In this document: positions 63,081 to 64,000 of the stretch, piece by piece
Position numbering within the stretch: position 1 is the stretch's first letter
Layout: every line of letters begins with the position of its first letter
Assembly: GCA_963842455.1 (NCBI GenBank)
Contig: CAWJHE010000014.1
Span: 186,001-250,000, forward strand
Origin: CAWJHE01 sp963842455
GTDB taxonomy: Bacteria > Chloroflexota > Anaerolineae > Anaerolineales > UBA4823
Reading direction: 5' to 3'
Length of the DNA: 64,000 bases
Notes under the pieces: model-generated
Database searches by the model: none
What the model was told of the DNA's origin: nothing
The model's input: the letters and a program-made list of their open reading frames with translations, nothing else
Translations under genes and position numbers: made by a program

Positions 63081-64000
63081 GTGACGCAAAAGAATCGCCC
63101 AACGCAAAACCGAAATTTGCCATGTATTGGGCAGCTTCCTGCGGGGGCTGCGAAATCGCAGTGCTCAATATCAACGAAAAAATCCTGGAAGTCGATGCCA
63201 ACTTTGAAGTCGCTTTCTGGCCAGTGGCAATGGACGCCAAGTACAAGGATGTCGAGGCCATGCCGGACCAGTCCATCCTGTTGACGCTGTTCAACGGCGG
63301 GATACGCAACCGGGAAAATGAAGAAATCGCCCATTTGCTGCGCAAGAAATCACAAATCCTGGTCGCTTTCGGGTCCTGCGCGTGTGAAGGCTGCATCCCT
63401 GGCTTGGCAAACTTGTCCAGCCCGGAGGAACTCTTCAACACCGTCTACCATGGCGTTTCAACCGAGAACAACCAGAGCCTGCTTCCCCAGCCTCATTTCC
63501 AAATGCCTGAAGGCGAAATCCACATTCCTCAGTTCTACCCGGTTCTCAGAACCCTGGATCAGGTGGTAAAAGTCGATTACTACATGCCTGGCTGCCCGCC
63601 AGAATCGCACCAGATTGCAGCGGTGATCGATCTGGTTATCAAAGTCTTGCATGGAGAAGCCAGCCTGCCGCCAGCAGGGGCTGTCATCGGGGCAGGCGGG
63701 TCAACCGTATGCGATGATTGCCCGCGTCAAAGAAATGTTAAACTGGTCAAGAAATTCCAGCGCATACAGGACCTGGATCCAATTGACCCGGAGCTGTGCC
63801 TGTTAGAACAGGGCGTTCCCTGCAACGGCCCGGCTACACGCCAGGGCTGCGGGGCGCTTTGCCCGCAAGCCGGTGCACAATGTATCGGCTGCTATGGACC
63901 GGCTGAAGGTGTCCTGGATTACGGGGCGCGCCTGATTTCTGCGTTTGCCTCCGTGATTGACAGCAACGATCCGGAGGAAATTGACCAGATCCTGGCAGGT
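63077..64000 (+). CDS. mvhG: MvhG-like hydrogenase small subunit (partial at right edge)
   Basis: 308 residues seen; the gene runs off the window. It belongs to the NADH:quinone oxidoreductase 20-kDa/NiFe small-subunit family. The proximal 4Fe-4S site is AASCGGCEIAVLN, GSCACEGCIPG and MPGCPPES, with a C-terminal ferredoxin-like part CLLEQGVPCNGPATRQGCGALCP and CIGCYGP for further clusters. AGGAGGTG lies before ATG 63077. The large subunit (mvhA) should follow beyond 64000; if it lacks the NiFe cysteines the complex would use another donor. Confidence 0.93.
   Translation, partial: MSDAKESPNAKPKFAMYWAASCGGCEIAVLNINEKILEVDANFEVAFWPVAMDAKYKDVEAMPDQSILLTLFNGGIRNRENEEIAHLLRKKSQILVAFGSCACEGCIPGLANLSSPEELFNTVYHGVSTENNQSLLPQPHFQMPEGEIHIPQFYPVLRTLDQVVKVDYYMPGCPPESHQIAAVIDLVIKVLHGEASLPPAGAVIGAGGSTVCDDCPRQRNVKLVKKFQRIQDLDPIDPELCLLEQGVPCNGPATRQGCGALCPQAGAQCIGCYGPAEGVLDYGARLISAFASVIDSNDPEEIDQILAG

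Overview
The window looks like a draft contig from an anaerobic Anaerolineae-type member of the Chloroflexota. This is an inference from gene content: heterodisulfide-reductase electron-bifurcation modules, secreted proteins with Thr/Pro linkers, a tandem-domain phosphofructokinase, LCP and S41 envelope proteins, and large secreted Asp-box (BNR) repeat proteins. No rRNA is present, so the placement is provisional. There is one tRNA, no CRISPR array and no prophage.

Layout. 1-3.6 kb (minus strand): a sulfur/electron-transfer operon (ArsR regulator, TusA, a cysteine-poor MvhD-like protein, two HdrA-type flavoproteins). 3.6-13.3 kb: an accessory stretch with dispersed repeats, a secreted subtilisin, two lipoproteins, decayed DUF262 and Mrr restriction genes, an interrupted pentapeptide-repeat gene, a reductive-dehalogenase-like Fe-S protein beside a TetR regulator, and a methyltransferase. 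13.5-21.7 kb and 28.6-30.7 kb: five secreted Asp-box beta-propeller genes, several with a shared promoter type (TTGACA, 17 bp, CAYAAT) and all ending in a short hydrophobic LPLI-type tail. A beta-helix secreted protein with the same tail lies at 22.3-23.7 kb. 23.8-31.5 kb: a nucleotidyltransferase pair, a membrane glycosyltransferase, a lipoprotein, tRNA-Met, an insertion-sequence relic and a NadT/NadS-type toxin-antitoxin operon under a palindromic promoter-operator.

31.5-44.8 kb is a metabolic block. It holds a glutamate-cysteine-ligase-like/M20 peptidase fusion coupled to an aminotransferase, a polyprenyl diphosphate synthase, TatD, a phosphohexomutase, an ATP-grasp ligase with an esterase, a RAYT transposase with its palindromic repeats, and a cysteine desulfurase next to MnmA. 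44.8-57.7 kb is mostly housekeeping (CspA, TrmI, a NUDIX hydrolase, ribosomal L25, double PFK, S41 protease, LCP, SmpB, an IscA-type protein) and ends with a GxxExxY gene framed by inverted repeats. 58.9-64 kb is an hdrC-hdrB-hdrA-mvhD-mvhG operon that runs off the right edge.

Many genes between 1 and 44 kb, including conserved housekeeping ones (cysteine desulfurase, mnmA, phosphohexomutase), carry single-base frameshifts whose downstream frame is perfectly conserved, whereas the 20-odd genes from 44.5 kb onward carry none. I read most of these as sequence errors rather than decay, and I give full-length extents across them. The restriction-gene fragments at 8.0-9.2 kb are true remnants.
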